A stretch of 55,258 nucleotides of DNA from Streptomyces himastatinicus ATCC 53653. GTDB taxonomy: Bacteria; Actinomycetota; Actinomycetes; Streptomycetales; Streptomycetaceae. Below are positions 10,736 to 19,633 of the stretch, piece after piece. The number at the start of each line of letters is the position of its first letter. Position 1 is the first letter of the stretch. The translations under genes and the position numbers were made by a program. Location: NCBI RefSeq assembly GCF_000158915.1, contig NZ_GG657754.1, positions 2,099,536 to 2,154,793 of the forward strand, read 5' to 3'. The notes beneath the pieces are model-generated. The model saw only the letters and a list, made by a program, of their open reading frames with translations, made no database searches and was not told the DNA's origin.

Positions 10736-12766
10736 TCACAGGCTCGTGGGCCTTTCGAGGGCTTGCAGCATCCCCGCGGGTAGCCGGTCGTTGCCCCAGC
10801 TGCGCTCGATGTAGCCGATGATCCGCGCGATGTCTTCGGCGGGCACCCGCTCCGGTTCGCCGCTTTCGAGCGGGTCGGCGTGGAAGATGTAGAGCCGCGA
10901 GGCGAACTGGTCGAACGGCAGGGATGCCTCGCCGAACCGCTCGCCGTTGCCCGCGGTGGAGACGACGACGCCGTCGCCCCAGTCCTGGCCGCTGTCGTTG
11001 TTCGGGTTGAAGAAATACACGCGCATGACGTCCTGTGGGTCCGGCGCGGCCCGCAGGATCGTGATCGCGTGCCAGCCGACGTAGCGGGCCGCGCTGTCGG
11101 TGACGGCGACGCCGGCCGGCTGCGGATGGATCAGCGGCTGCTCGCCGTTGTAGGACGGGTGGTAGGTGGCGTGGAACTGCCGCAGGAACTCGTCGAGGTC
11201 GACCAGGTTTCCGGTCGCGACATCGACGTTGATGTGGAACCCACGCCCCGCCCACCAGCCGTGAAACTCGGGGTTGACCCACCGGTGCGGGTCCCCCGGC
11301 CGCTCGGCGCAGCGCCGCCCCATCTCGGCGTAGATCCGGTCCAGGTGGGGCACCACGAGCAGCGACACGGGGTCCAGGTCCATCGGCAGCGTGCTCGCGA
11401 CTCCGGTCGCGCTGTCCTTCGACGAGATCGGCTGACCCTCGAAGTGCATGATGATCTCGTCGTCGCGGGCCGCCCAGACGACCATTTGCAGCAGGTAGTC
11501 CGGGTCGTTGTAGGACCACATCGACAGCGCGCGGGCCGACTGGCAGGTGGGGTTGTCGCCCTGGCCGACGCCGAGCGGCTGGCCCAGCATCGAGAGCACC
11601 CCCGCGACCAGCCGCGCCTGCGGCCCCGGCGTCTCGCCGAAAACCGTCGTCAACCGCTCCCGCGCGACCGGGGACAGCTCAAGTGCCAGCTGGCGCCACA
11701 GCGAGGGCACCACCGGCGGCTCGTAAAGGATGCCGCGGTCGAGCAGCAGCGCCAGCCCGTAGACGCTTTGCGCGGTCTGCGGGTGCACGGCCACCTCGAT
11801 CAGCCGGTGCACCAGTTCGCTGTAGCGCAGCAGGCAGTTCCGGCCGGTGTCGGACAGCCCGAGCGCCTCACCGACGAGGTAGTCGCTCTCGCGCAGGAGG
11901 AACCGGAGCAGTTCCGCGTGGTACGGCGACACCAGGCCGGTGTCGTGCATCGCCCGCGCGAACCCCGCCGCCTCGTATTGGAGGCCGCCGGCGTCCATCA
12001 CCTCGAGCCGGGAGCGGAAGACGTCGATGCCCGGGTCCTCCCGGCACGACTCGGTGGTCCCGAACAGGCTCGTGATGAGCCGGTCGATGCCCAGCCCAGA
12101 CGACACACCGAGAGCGACGTCCGGATCGTCGAGGTAGAGCGAGATCCGGGTGATCAGGGACTGCACCGCCTCGACCTGGATCGGACGCTGGCGCAGGATC
12201 CGCCAGATCTCGTCGACCAGGTTGTCCAGGACGCTGTCGTAACCGATCCCGTCGGCGAGGTGGCGGAACAGGTCCCGGATGAGCTGTGCGGTCCGGCCCG
12301 CTTGGGTTCGCTCCGCCTCGCTGGGCGGGGTGAACAGCAGCTCCAGGTTCATTGCCAGCACCTGGGACAGGAACTGGCGGGCGTCCTCGGCGGACAGCGT
12401 CGGGTGCGCGAAGCCACCGCGGGCGACGGCGAGCATCCGCAGCTCGCTGGTCGCCTCCATGACAACGGTGTCCGCGTCTCCGCTGTGCAGGCCCGGGCCG
12501 ACCAGGGCCGGGATGAGGATCTCCGGTGACGCCCAGTCCGTCCCCTGGAAGAGCCCGGCTTCCTCAAGGGCCTGCGCCCTGGCCTGGACCGCCGCGGGGC
12601 CGCCCGGCTGCATGAGCACCCGCCGCAATGCTTCCAGGACCCGCCGCAGCTTCGTGTGCTTGCCGAAGTCGCGGGTTTCGGCCATGGCCTGGATGGCGTC
12701 GTCGAGTGAGGTCACGCGCTTGTCCAGCGTCGTGGCCTCACTGCTGACGTCGACGGTCGGTTTCAA
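10736..12766 (-). CDS. large protein with papain-like C-terminal region, unknown function
   Basis: 676 residues. The first 400 or so are helical, Leu/Ala/Arg-rich and without recognisable motifs. The C-terminal 250 contain, in order, GDNPTCQSARALSMW, GWHAITILR and YFFNPNNDSG. A Cys, then a His, then an Asn on successive elements is the order of the papain-like catalytic triad, so a cysteine peptidase or transglutaminase-like activity is plausible but inferred. It ends 40 bp downstream of the ATP-grasp gene on the same strand, so the two are probably one operon with a joint role. No signal peptide. Confidence 0.7.
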   Translation of the reverse strand: MKPTVDVSSEATTLDKRVTSLDDAIQAMAETRDFGKHTKLRRVLEALRRVLMQPGGPAAVQARAQALEEAGLFQGTDWASPEILIPALVGPGLHSGDADTVVMEATSELRMLAVARGGFAHPTLSAEDARQFLSQVLAMNLELLFTPPSEAERTQAGRTAQLIRDLFRHLADGIGYDSVLDNLVDEIWRILRQRPIQVEAVQSLITRISLYLDDPDVALGVSSGLGIDRLITSLFGTTESCREDPGIDVFRSRLEVMDAGGLQYEAAGFARAMHDTGLVSPYHAELLRFLLRESDYLVGEALGLSDTGRNCLLRYSELVHRLIEVAVHPQTAQSVYGLALLLDRGILYEPPVVPSLWRQLALELSPVARERLTTVFGETPGPQARLVAGVLSMLGQPLGVGQGDNPTCQSARALSMWSYNDPDYLLQMVVWAARDDEIIMHFEGQPISSKDSATGVASTLPMDLDPVSLLVVPHLDRIYAEMGRRCAERPGDPHRWVNPEFHGWWAGRGFHINVDVATGNLVDLDEFLRQFHATYHPSYNGEQPLIHPQPAGVAVTDSAARYVGWHAITILRAAPDPQDVMRVYFFNPNNDSGQDWGDGVVVSTAGNGERFGEASLPFDQFASRLYIFHADPLESGEPERVPAEDIARIIGYIERSWGNDRLPAGMLQALERPTSL

Positions 12767-12805
12767 AGGGTTTCCTCGGGTAGGTCTCCTGCGTCGACGG
12801 GGTCG

Positions 12806-14047
12806 TCAGACGTAGAAGTCGAGCTCTTCCTGCTTCTTCAACAGGTCGCGCATCCGGTAGGGGTCGTCACCGAAGAAGTACACCAGACCCCAGTGGGTGC
12901 CGAACGCGGTCCTCTTGGTGACAGTCTCCTCGAGCGGCGTCGAGAGGTCGTGCGACTCGTAGTAGTCGTCGTCCTCGGTCTCCTCCGGGATCTCCAGTTC
13001 GCTGACGACGCGGCGGCGCGGGTAGACACCGAAGCAGCCGGCGACCCCGGAGGCGTCGACCACCTCGCGCGGGAAGAAGGCGTCGATTTCCTCCTCGGTA
13101 GTCTTCGGGTCGAAGGCCAACACCAGCCCATGGTAGGCGTTGAACCCGTATGCCCGCTCCAGCAGCTCGAACACCTTGAAGCCCGGTGGCCGGTAGGCGA
13201 CCTCACCAAAGTACATCTCGCCGTCACTGGTGACGAAATACTCTGGGTGAACGAAGCCGAACTCGATGTCGAACGTCTTGATGAGCTTCTCGATCTGCGC
13301 CGTGATCTGCGGGCGGTACCGCTCCAGTTCCGGGGTTGCCGGCACGAACACCGAATATCCCAGCGTGACGTATTCGGAGATATTGAGGAACTTGATCTTC
13401 CCGTTGTGTACCCACGCCTCGACCGCGAACTCCCAGCCATCGAGGTGGGATTCCATGAGAACCGGGAACTCATCGTCCGGAATCGTGTCGATCTCGTCCG
13501 GGGTGCGGATGACGCGGTGCCCGAGGCATCCTGCCTTGTCGAACGCCTTGAGGTGGATCGGGTCGTTCGGGTCACCGTCCAGCTTGAGCAGCGTCTGATT
13601 GACGCGTTTGAGGAAGCGGATCACGTCGTCCCGGTCGTGGGCTTCCTCGAATATTCCGACCCGGATGCCGCCGAGTTGCGCGCGGCGCTTCATCAGCGCC
13701 TTGTCCCGCAGCAGCATGGCCTGACCGTACAAGCGCGGGTTGTCCAGCAGAACGGAGTTGATCGCCCCTGCCCATTCGACCGTTTCCTCGAACAGCGGGA
13801 TCGCGACGTCGACACCCTCGTTCTGAAGAGTCTCGGCGATCTCCATGGAGCGGTCGTTGAGCCGTTCGAAATTCCACGGCAGGTAGGGGATGTCGTGGTC
13901 GACGCAGTACTCCTCGGCCCACTCCGGCGCCACGACGACGTATCTCCGGTCGAACCGATCGAGGGCTTCCACCGCGTTGAGACTCCAGCCAAGAAGCGCT
14001 ACATAGCCTTTGTCCGGGTTCCTGGTGGTCGGTTCGACCTGTGGCAT
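12806..14047 (-). CDS. ATP-grasp domain enzyme
   Basis: 413 residues from ATG 14047, chosen for AAGGAG nine bases upstream; the frame stays open to a GTG at 14194. The N-terminal pre-ATP-grasp part is LLGWSLNAVEALDRFDRRYV. The ATP-grasp core has LRDKALMKRRAQLGGIRVG, the phosphate/Mg region PVLMESHLDGWEFAVEAWV, and EFGFVHPEYFVTSDGEMYFG with EVAYRPPG as metal ligands. Such enzymes join a carboxylate to an amine or thiol through an acyl-phosphate. With the downstream papain-like protein this suggests peptide or amide-bond chemistry. Substrate unknown. An acidic DDDYYESHD stretch lies near the C-terminus. Confidence 0.82.
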   Translation of the reverse strand: MPQVEPTTRNPDKGYVALLGWSLNAVEALDRFDRRYVVVAPEWAEEYCVDHDIPYLPWNFERLNDRSMEIAETLQNEGVDVAIPLFEETVEWAGAINSVLLDNPRLYGQAMLLRDKALMKRRAQLGGIRVGIFEEAHDRDDVIRFLKRVNQTLLKLDGDPNDPIHLKAFDKAGCLGHRVIRTPDEIDTIPDDEFPVLMESHLDGWEFAVEAWVHNGKIKFLNISEYVTLGYSVFVPATPELERYRPQITAQIEKLIKTFDIEFGFVHPEYFVTSDGEMYFGEVAYRPPGFKVFELLERAYGFNAYHGLVLAFDPKTTEEEIDAFFPREVVDASGVAGCFGVYPRRRVVSELEIPEETEDDDYYESHDLSTPLEETVTKRTAFGTHWGLVYFFGDDPYRMRDLLKKQEELDFYV

Positions 14048-14311
14048 AGACAGTTTCTCCTTCGGCGCGTACGCGCATCGACGACGTGGCTCGCGCCTAC
14101 CCGGCGATCTGCCATGCACACCCCACTCCCGCAGCGCAAGGATTTGTGGCGAAGCCGACACTGTCGGGAGGTCCGGCAGCAGGCCAGGCACCAACCCCCG
14201 TACCCGGCGCCGCGGTTCCGCAAGAAACAGGTGAATTTCTTCGCCCTTTGAGTCATCGTCCGCTCCCGCCCGTACCCCTGTGCACCGGAGCCCATAGGAA
14301 GGGGACGGGCC

Positions 14312-15682
14312 GTGACGACGCTATTGAACAGCCGGGCCGGTCGACGGCTGGCCTTGCGCCAGATTCGGCCACGGCGCTCCCCCGCCGTGCCGCTGGTGCT
14401 GCTGAGCTGGGCAGGGGCGGCAGCGGTGCTGTCCCTGTGGTGGTTCAACACCCCGAACGTCACCGGCAACGCCGCCTGGCTGAACGGCGCCGGGCGGCTC
14501 AGCGGGCTGCTCGCCGGGTACGTCCTGGCGCTGGTGGTGCTCCAGATGGCGCGGGTGCCCGCGCTGGAGCGGCGGGTGGGGTCCGACCGGGTGGCGCGGT
14601 GGCACGCGATGAGCGGGCGGTACGCGCTGTGCCTGATCCTCGCTCATGTCGGGCTGATCATCGCGGGGTACGCGACCCAGGGCGGTATCTCGTTCGTCGA
14701 GCAGACCGAGACCATGGTGCTCACCTTCCCCGACATGCTCGAGGCGACGATCGGCACGGTGACGCTCGTGGTGATCGGGCTGATCTCGGCCGGGATGGTG
14801 CGCCGCAGGCTTCCGTACGAGGTCTGGTACTACCTGCATCTGCTCACCTACGCGGCCGTCTTCCTGACCTTCTGGCACCAGCTCAGCAACGGCGCCGAGT
14901 TCGTGGGCGACATGACGGCGCAGACGGCGTGGTACGTGCTGTACGGCGTGGTCAGCGCGCTGGCGATCTGGTACCGGCTGCTGGTGCCACTGCGGCTGAA
15001 CATGCGGCACCGGATGAAGGTCGAGGCCGTCGTCCAGGAGGCGCCCGGGATCGTCTCGGTGCTGATCAAGGGGCGCAAGCTGCACCGGATCGGCGCGGAG
15101 GCGGGCCAGTTCTTCCGGTGGCGGTTCCTGGCCCCTGGGCTGCGGTGGGGTTCCCATCCGTACTCGCTGTCCGCCCCTCCCCGGCCCAATCTGCTGCGCA
15201 TCACGGTGAAGGCGGTGGGCGGGGGCAGTACCCGGCTCGCCGACCTCAAGCCCGGCACCCGGATCTGGGCCGAGGGGCCGTACGGGGCGATGACCGCGTC
15301 CCGCCGCAGCCAGGGCAAGGTGCTGATGATCGCCGGTGGGGCGGGCATCACCCCCATCCGCGCCCTGTTCGAGACGCTGCCCGGCAAGGGCGGCGACCTG
15401 ACCCTGCTCTACCGCGCCCGGACCGTCGAGGACCTGGCGCTGTGGGGCGAACTGAAGCAGATCGCGACCGAGCGGGACGCCCGGCTGCTGTACGCCGTCA
15501 ACGGCCCCGACGGGGCCCGGCCGGAGATCAGCGCCGAGCGGCTGCGGGCGCTGCTGCCGGACATCGACGAGCACGACGTCTATCTGTGCGGGCCCCCGGG
15601 CCTGACCGAGCACGCGTACGAGGCGCTGCACGACGCGGGGGTCCCCGACCGCCGTATCCATCATGAATCCTTCGAGCTGTGA
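14312..15682 (+). CDS. ferric-reductase-like membrane flavocytochrome
   Basis: 456 residues. The N-terminal half has about six membrane helices with His residues suited to binding haem (RWHAMSGRY, LILAHVGLI, YYLHLLTY, FWHQL). The cytosolic half is a ferredoxin-reductase module: HPYSLSAPP binds FAD, GGAGITPIRAL binds NAD(P)H, and YLCGPPGLTEH is the C-terminal signature. It moves electrons from NAD(P)H across the membrane. GTG at 14312 follows GGAAGGGG. The FMN-binding protein gene starts 14 bp after its stop and apbE follows, so it probably feeds electrons to that flavoprotein. Confidence 0.9.
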   Translation: MTTLLNSRAGRRLALRQIRPRRSPAVPLVLLSWAGAAAVLSLWWFNTPNVTGNAAWLNGAGRLSGLLAGYVLALVVLQMARVPALERRVGSDRVARWHAMSGRYALCLILAHVGLIIAGYATQGGISFVEQTETMVLTFPDMLEATIGTVTLVVIGLISAGMVRRRLPYEVWYYLHLLTYAAVFLTFWHQLSNGAEFVGDMTAQTAWYVLYGVVSALAIWYRLLVPLRLNMRHRMKVEAVVQEAPGIVSVLIKGRKLHRIGAEAGQFFRWRFLAPGLRWGSHPYSLSAPPRPNLLRITVKAVGGGSTRLADLKPGTRIWAEGPYGAMTASRRSQGKVLMIAGGAGITPIRALFETLPGKGGDLTLLYRARTVEDLALWGELKQIATERDARLLYAVNGPDGARPEISAERLRALLPDIDEHDVYLCGPPGLTEHAYEALHDAGVPDRRIHHESFEL

Positions 15683-15696
15683 CCTGAGGTGGAGCC

Positions 15697-16146
15697 ATGA
15701 AGAGGAAGCATCCGCTGCGCCGTATCCTGCTGGGCACCGCCGCCACCGTCGCCGGTGTCGTGGCGCTGCTCGCGCTGAAGCAGCCCGCCGGCGGCCAGAA
15801 CGTCGCCGGACCGCCCGCCGGGCAGGCACCGCCCGTCGCGGCCACCGCGCCCCAGGGAGCGGGCGGCGGCGGTGGGCAGACGCTCACCGGCGACGTCGTC
15901 GACACGCAGTACGGTCCGGTGCAGGTCAGCGTCACCATGAGCGGCGGGAAGGTCACCGCCGCGCAGGCCGTCAAGACGCCGAACTCCGGGCCGCGCAGCG
16001 AACAGATCGCCAAGGACTCCATCCCCCAGCTCAACCAGCAGGCGGTGTCCGCCGCGAAGGTCGACACCGTGTCCGGTGCGACGTACACCAGCGAGGGCTA
16101 CGCCAAGTCCCTCCAGAGCGCTCTCGACAAGGCGGGTACCAAATGA
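15697..16146 (+). CDS. FMN-binding domain protein, extracytoplasmic, flavinylation target
   Basis: 149 residues: basic N-terminus, one membrane segment (about residues 10-28), a Pro/Gly/Ala-rich linker, then an FMN-binding domain. DTVSGATYTS (residues 123-132) carries the ApbE flavinylation signature; Thr129 of SGAT is the expected site for covalent FMN. Export places the domain outside the membrane, where ApbE enzymes act. It sits between the membrane flavocytochrome and apbE, with a 4-base overlap to the latter, the gene set of a transmembrane flavin electron-transfer chain. Confidence 0.9.
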   Translation: MKRKHPLRRILLGTAATVAGVVALLALKQPAGGQNVAGPPAGQAPPVAATAPQGAGGGGGQTLTGDVVDTQYGPVQVSVTMSGGKVTAAQAVKTPNSGPRSEQIAKDSIPQLNQQAVSAAKVDTVSGATYTSEGYAKSLQSALDKAGTK

Positions 16147-16944
16147 CGTCCTACAGCGAGTACGGCGAGCCCGAGCCGCTGCGCCATGTCGAACACGTCA
16201 TGGGCACCGTCTTCTCCTTCGACCTGCGCGAGGTCCACGACGCCGACCGGCCCCGGGTGCTGGCCGCGCTGGACGGGGCCGTGGTGGGGCTGCACCGGGT
16301 GGACGAGCTGTTCTCCACGTACCGCCGGGACAGCCAGATCAGCCGTCTCGGGCGCGAGGAGCTGACGCTGTCGCAGTGCGAGCCGGAGGTACGGGACGTA
16401 CTGGAGCTGTGCGAGGAGTTCACGTACCGCAGCGACGGCTGGTTCACCCCGCACTACGCCGGGGGGCGGCCCGATCCGACCGGTCTGGTCAAGGGGTGGG
16501 CGGGTCGAACGCGCCGCCCGGATGCTGGCCTCGGCGGGCGCCGGTTCGGTGTGCGTCAACGGCGGCGGCGACGTACAGGTGCACGGCGGCCCGTGGCGGG
16601 TGGGCATCGCCGACCCGACGCGGCGCGGTGAGCTGCTCGCGGTGGTCGAGGCACACGGCGAGCTGGCCGTGGCCACCTCGGGCCCGGCCGAGCGCGGCTG
16701 CCACATCCTGGACCCGCACACCGGCCGCCCCCCGGCGGACGGCCTCGCCTCCGTGACGGTGGTCGGCACCAGCCTGACGGAGGCGGACGCCTGGGCGACG
16801 GCGGCCTGCGCGATGGGCGCCGAGCGCGCCCGCCCGTGGCTCCAGCGGCAGCCGGGCGCGGAGGCGTTCGTGGTGACGGCGGAGGGGACGACGTGGCAGA
16901 CGAGCGGTTTCACGCGTTACTCGGCTGAGCTGTGCGTGTCATGA
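16143..16944 (+). pseudogene. apbE: FAD:protein FMN transferase, frameshifted as read
   Basis: ApbE transfers FMN from FAD to a Thr of its target, here probably the protein encoded just upstream (ATGA overlap at 16143-16146). The N-terminal part has HVMGTVFSFDLRE and DPTGLVKGWA. The NGGGD motif (SVCVNGGGDVQVHG) and GCHILDPHTGRPP are in the next frame. The switch falls at 16497-16504, where GGGCGGGTCGAAC appears to carry one G too many; GGGCGGTCGAAC would continue WAVERAARMLASAG. A G-run indel is a common sequencing error, so the gene may be intact. The corrected length, about 266 residues, is normal. No signal peptide is evident. Confidence 0.85.
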
Positions 16945-16965
16945 GAGCCCCGCTGGCCCCGCTGC

Positions 16966-17352
16966 TCAGCGGTGGCCGCGTACGGCGTCGGCCAGGAGCC
17001 CGGCGTGGCCGTGGCTCAGGTCCTTCACGGCCGTGAGCAGCGTGAGCGTGCCGTGTCCGGCCAGCTCGCGCAGATGGTCCACGGCCTCGCGGTGCTCCGG
17101 TTCGGCCAGCTCCGCGCGGTACCGCCGCGCGAATTCCGCGTACCGCTCCGGTTCGTGCCCGTACCAGCGTCGTAGCTCGGTGGAGGGAGCTGCGGCCTTG
17201 GCCCATTCGTCCAGACGGGCGTCGGCCTTCGCCAGGCCACGCGGCCAGATCCGGTCCACCAGGACGCGGGTGCCGTCGTCCGGCTCCGGCGCGTCGTACA
17301 CGCGGCGGACCCGGATCCCGGGGCGGTCCCGCCGACCGTTTTTGTCTGCCAT
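16966..17352 (-). CDS. DUF488 family protein
   Basis: 128 residues. IRVRRVYDAPEPDDGTRVLV, then DRIWPRGLAK, ELRRWYGHEPERYAEF and LTLLTAVKDLSHGHA are the conserved blocks of the DUF488 family, small cytosolic proteins whose biochemical role is not settled. ATG at 17352 (MADKNGRRDR). It ends about 20 bp from the apbE stop, converging with it, and is divergent from the PPOX-type gene, with about 50 bp between starts. Confidence 0.88.
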   Translation of the reverse strand: MADKNGRRDRPGIRVRRVYDAPEPDDGTRVLVDRIWPRGLAKADARLDEWAKAAAPSTELRRWYGHEPERYAEFARRYRAELAEPEHREAVDHLRELAGHGTLTLLTAVKDLSHGHAGLLADAVRGHR

Positions 17353-17403
17353 GTCTCCATCGAACCATCCCTGTGGCCTGGACCTGGGCGGATAATGCGC
17401 CAC

Positions 17404-17994
17404 ATGGGCAAAGAGTACGAACGTATCGACGGCAGACTTCGCACATTCATCGAACAGCAGAAGATCTTCTTCACGGCCACCGCGCCACTGGCCGGGGACG
17501 GCACCGTGAACCTGTCCCCCAAAGGGGTGTCCGGGTCGTTCGCCGTGCTCGACGAACTGACCGTGGTCTACCTGGACTTCTCCGGGAGCAACGCGGAGAC
17601 CATCGCCCATCTGCGGGAGAACGGCCGCATCACGCTGATGTGGTGCGCCTTTGACGGGCCGCCGAACATCGTGCGGGTGCACGGGCGGGGTGAGCCGGTG
17701 TTCCGCGACGACCCTCGCTTCGCCGAGCTGGTCAAGCACTTTCCGTCTGTCGATGTGCATACGCACGGGCTGCGGGCCGTGATCGTGGTGACCGCCGAGC
17801 TGATCCGGGACACGTGCGGGTACGCGGTGCCCTTCATGGACTACCGCGAGGACCGTACGCTGCACGCCCAGCGGTTCCGGCGCGAGGACGACGAGACGAA
17901 GCTGACCGCTTACTGCGAGCGGAAGGAGCATGTCGCCAGCAGCCTGGACGGGCTGCCGGGGCTGCCGCTTCCGCTGCCGCCGCTGTCGTTGTAG
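17404..17994 (+). CDS. pyridoxamine 5'-phosphate oxidase-fold protein
   Basis: 196 residues from ATG 17404 (MGKEYERIDGRLRTFI); an ATG-less extension of three codons upstream is possible. A split beta-barrel flavin-binding fold is indicated by FFTATAPLAGDGTVNLSPKG, VVYLDFSGSNAETIAHLREN and RITLMWCAFDGPPNIVRVHG. Relatives bind FMN or F420 and reduce small molecules; which one is not visible. The C-terminus ends in a Pro/Leu-rich tail. No operon partner. Confidence 0.82.
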   Translation: MGKEYERIDGRLRTFIEQQKIFFTATAPLAGDGTVNLSPKGVSGSFAVLDELTVVYLDFSGSNAETIAHLRENGRITLMWCAFDGPPNIVRVHGRGEPVFRDDPRFAELVKHFPSVDVHTHGLRAVIVVTAELIRDTCGYAVPFMDYREDRTLHAQRFRREDDETKLTAYCERKEHVASSLDGLPGLPLPLPPLSL

Positions 17995-18051
17995 CGACCA
18001 CATAACGAGACGGTCTTGCGTTACGGGGCTTGTACGGCGTTCGATCACGCG

Positions 18052-19041
18052 GTGCGATCCGAACCCAAGAGCCCCGCGACGGACTCCGTAGAGCCCGTTG
18101 CCGAGCCCGCCGACCGGGCGGCCCGGCGCGCCGTCACCGTCTTCCCCCTGCTCGTCCTCGCCGCCGGAGTGGCGGGCCTGAGCACGCCCGGCACCTTCAC
18201 CGGCTGGGCGCCGCAGGTGCCCTACCTGCTCGGCGTGATCATGTTCTGCATGGGGCTCACCATGACCCCGCAGGACTTCACCGGTGTGCTGAAGCGGCCC
18301 TGGGCGGTGGCGCTCGGGCTGGTCGCGCACTACGTGATCATGCCCGGGCTGGGGTGGCTCATCGCCCAGGGGCTCGGGCTGTCCCCGCAGTTGGCCGCCG
18401 GGGTCATCCTGGTCGGCTGCGCGCCGAGCGGGACGGCGTCGAACGTGGTGACCTATCTGGCGCGGGGTGATGTGGCCCTGTCCGTCTCGGTCGCCACCGT
18501 CTCGACGGTGCTCGCGCCGTTGGTGACCCCGCCGTTGACTTTGCTGCTGGCGGGGGAATTCCTGCCCGTGGACGCCGCGTCGATGGTCACCGACATCCTG
18601 AAGACGGTGCTGCTGCCGGTGGTGGGCGGACTGGTCGTACGGCTCGTGGCCGGGCGGCTGATCGTCCGGGTGCTGGGGGTGCTGCCGTGGCTGTCGGCCG
18701 TGACGATCGGGGTGATTGTCGCGGTGGTCGTCGCGGGCAGCGCGGAGGCGATTCGGTCGGCGGCGGCGTTGGTGCTGCTGGCCGTTGTGCTGCACAACGG
18801 GCTGGGGTTGGCCTTGGGATACGCGGCGGGGAAGGTCGCCCGTCTGGGCGCGCCCGCGAGCCGGGCGATGGCCTTCGAAGTCGGCATGCAGAACTCCGGC
18901 CTGGCGGCCTCACTGGCTGCGGCGCACTTCAGCCCTCTTGCCGCCCTGCCTGCGGCCGTGTTCTCCGTGTGGCACAACGTGTCGGGGTCGGTGGTGGCGG
19001 CGTGGATGGCGCGCCGCGGCCGCCGGTCGGAGGCGGTCTAG
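18052..19041 (+). CDS. bile acid:sodium symporter family (BASS) transporter
   Basis: About 329 residues from GTG 18052; the true start is unclear because no strong ribosome site is visible and the frame is open from 18016. About ten hydrophobic helices. Family blocks are VIMFCMGLTMTPQDF, ILVGCAPSGTASNVVTYLA (the sodium-site crossover) and FEVGMQNSGLAASLA. It probably imports an organic acid or vitamin-like metabolite with Na+ in the plasma membrane. Monocistronic. Followed by a long non-coding block. Confidence 0.88.
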   Translation: MRSEPKSPATDSVEPVAEPADRAARRAVTVFPLLVLAAGVAGLSTPGTFTGWAPQVPYLLGVIMFCMGLTMTPQDFTGVLKRPWAVALGLVAHYVIMPGLGWLIAQGLGLSPQLAAGVILVGCAPSGTASNVVTYLARGDVALSVSVATVSTVLAPLVTPPLTLLLAGEFLPVDAASMVTDILKTVLLPVVGGLVVRLVAGRLIVRVLGVLPWLSAVTIGVIVAVVVAGSAEAIRSAAALVLLAVVLHNGLGLALGYAAGKVARLGAPASRAMAFEVGMQNSGLAASLAAAHFSPLAALPAAVFSVWHNVSGSVVAAWMARRGRRSEAV

Positions 19042-19088
19042 CCCCCACCCCGCCCCTCCCCGAACCCGGAGCTCCGCCCCGGCCCCCG

Positions 19089-19213
19089 CTCCTCAAACGC
19101 CGGAGGGGCTGAGTGGTCCCCGAACGCCGGAGGGCTGCGCCCCGGGGCTCCGCCCCGGCTCCCCTGGCGGGGGCTCCGCCCCCGGACCCCGCTCCTCAAA
19201 CGCCGGAGGGGCT
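19089..19213. repeat. dispersed-type palindromic repeat, two copies
   Basis: CTCCTCAAACGCCGGAGGGG occurs near 19090-19109 and again near 19192-19211, with a related CCGAACGCCGGAGGG between them. Streptomyces genomes carry many such intergenic units; they may act as bidirectional terminators. Confidence 0.65.
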
Positions 19214-19398
19214 GGTGGTTACGCCGCCCGGAGGGGCTTGGTGGTGGGCTTCCGTTCCAGATAGCGCTGAGGGCGGCGCGCGGGCGCCCCGGACCACCCC
19301 TCACTCGCCGGGCGACTGACCCCCGTTGTGGGCAATCGTTCCGCGGAGGGGGCACCTCCCAGCGGTAGCTGGGGGAGGAACGGGTGGGCACAACCCGG

Positions 19399-19615
19399 CC
19401 ACCGGCCCGCACCCGGCAGCGAAGCCCCAGGGGGCACCGCCCCGACCACCGGGCCCGCGCCCGGCAGCGAAACCCAAGGGGAAGCAACCCGGCCACCGGG
19501 CCCGCACCCTGCCGACGAAGCGCCAAGGGGCAACGCCCCAACCACCGAGCCGCACCCCGGCAGCGAAACCGCAAGGGGCAGCGCCCCGGCCACCGGGCCG
19601 CGCCCGGTAGCGGGA
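19399..19615. repeat. five-copy tandem repeat, period 47-49 bp
   Basis: Units begin with CCACCGGGCCCGC-like sequence at 19399, 19446, 19493, 19542 and 19590 (spacings 47, 47, 49, 48). Each contains CGGCAGCGAA(A/G)CC and a GGGG(C/A)A block. The copies differ at several positions, so the array is not brand new. Each unit holds short inverted repeats. No function recognised. Confidence 0.8.
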
Positions 19616-19633
19616 CGTCGGGCCCCGTCCGAC

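Larger units (their letters stand above)
19042..19633. other. non-coding repeat-rich block between the BASS gene and argR
   Basis: 592 bases with no convincing gene on either strand. The left part has two copies of CTCCTCAAACGCCGGAGGGG with GC-rich palindromes (GGGGCTCCGCCCC type) that would form terminator hairpins for the convergent genes. The right part is a tandem repeat (see 19399-19615). Open frames here are low-complexity Gly/Pro/Arg artefacts of the repeat. Confidence 0.7.

Noticed and set aside
14086..15666. Long open frame overlapping the ferric-reductase gene on the plus strand
   Set aside because: Arg/Ala/Gly-rich shadow of the reductase frame without family motifs; common in GC-rich DNA.
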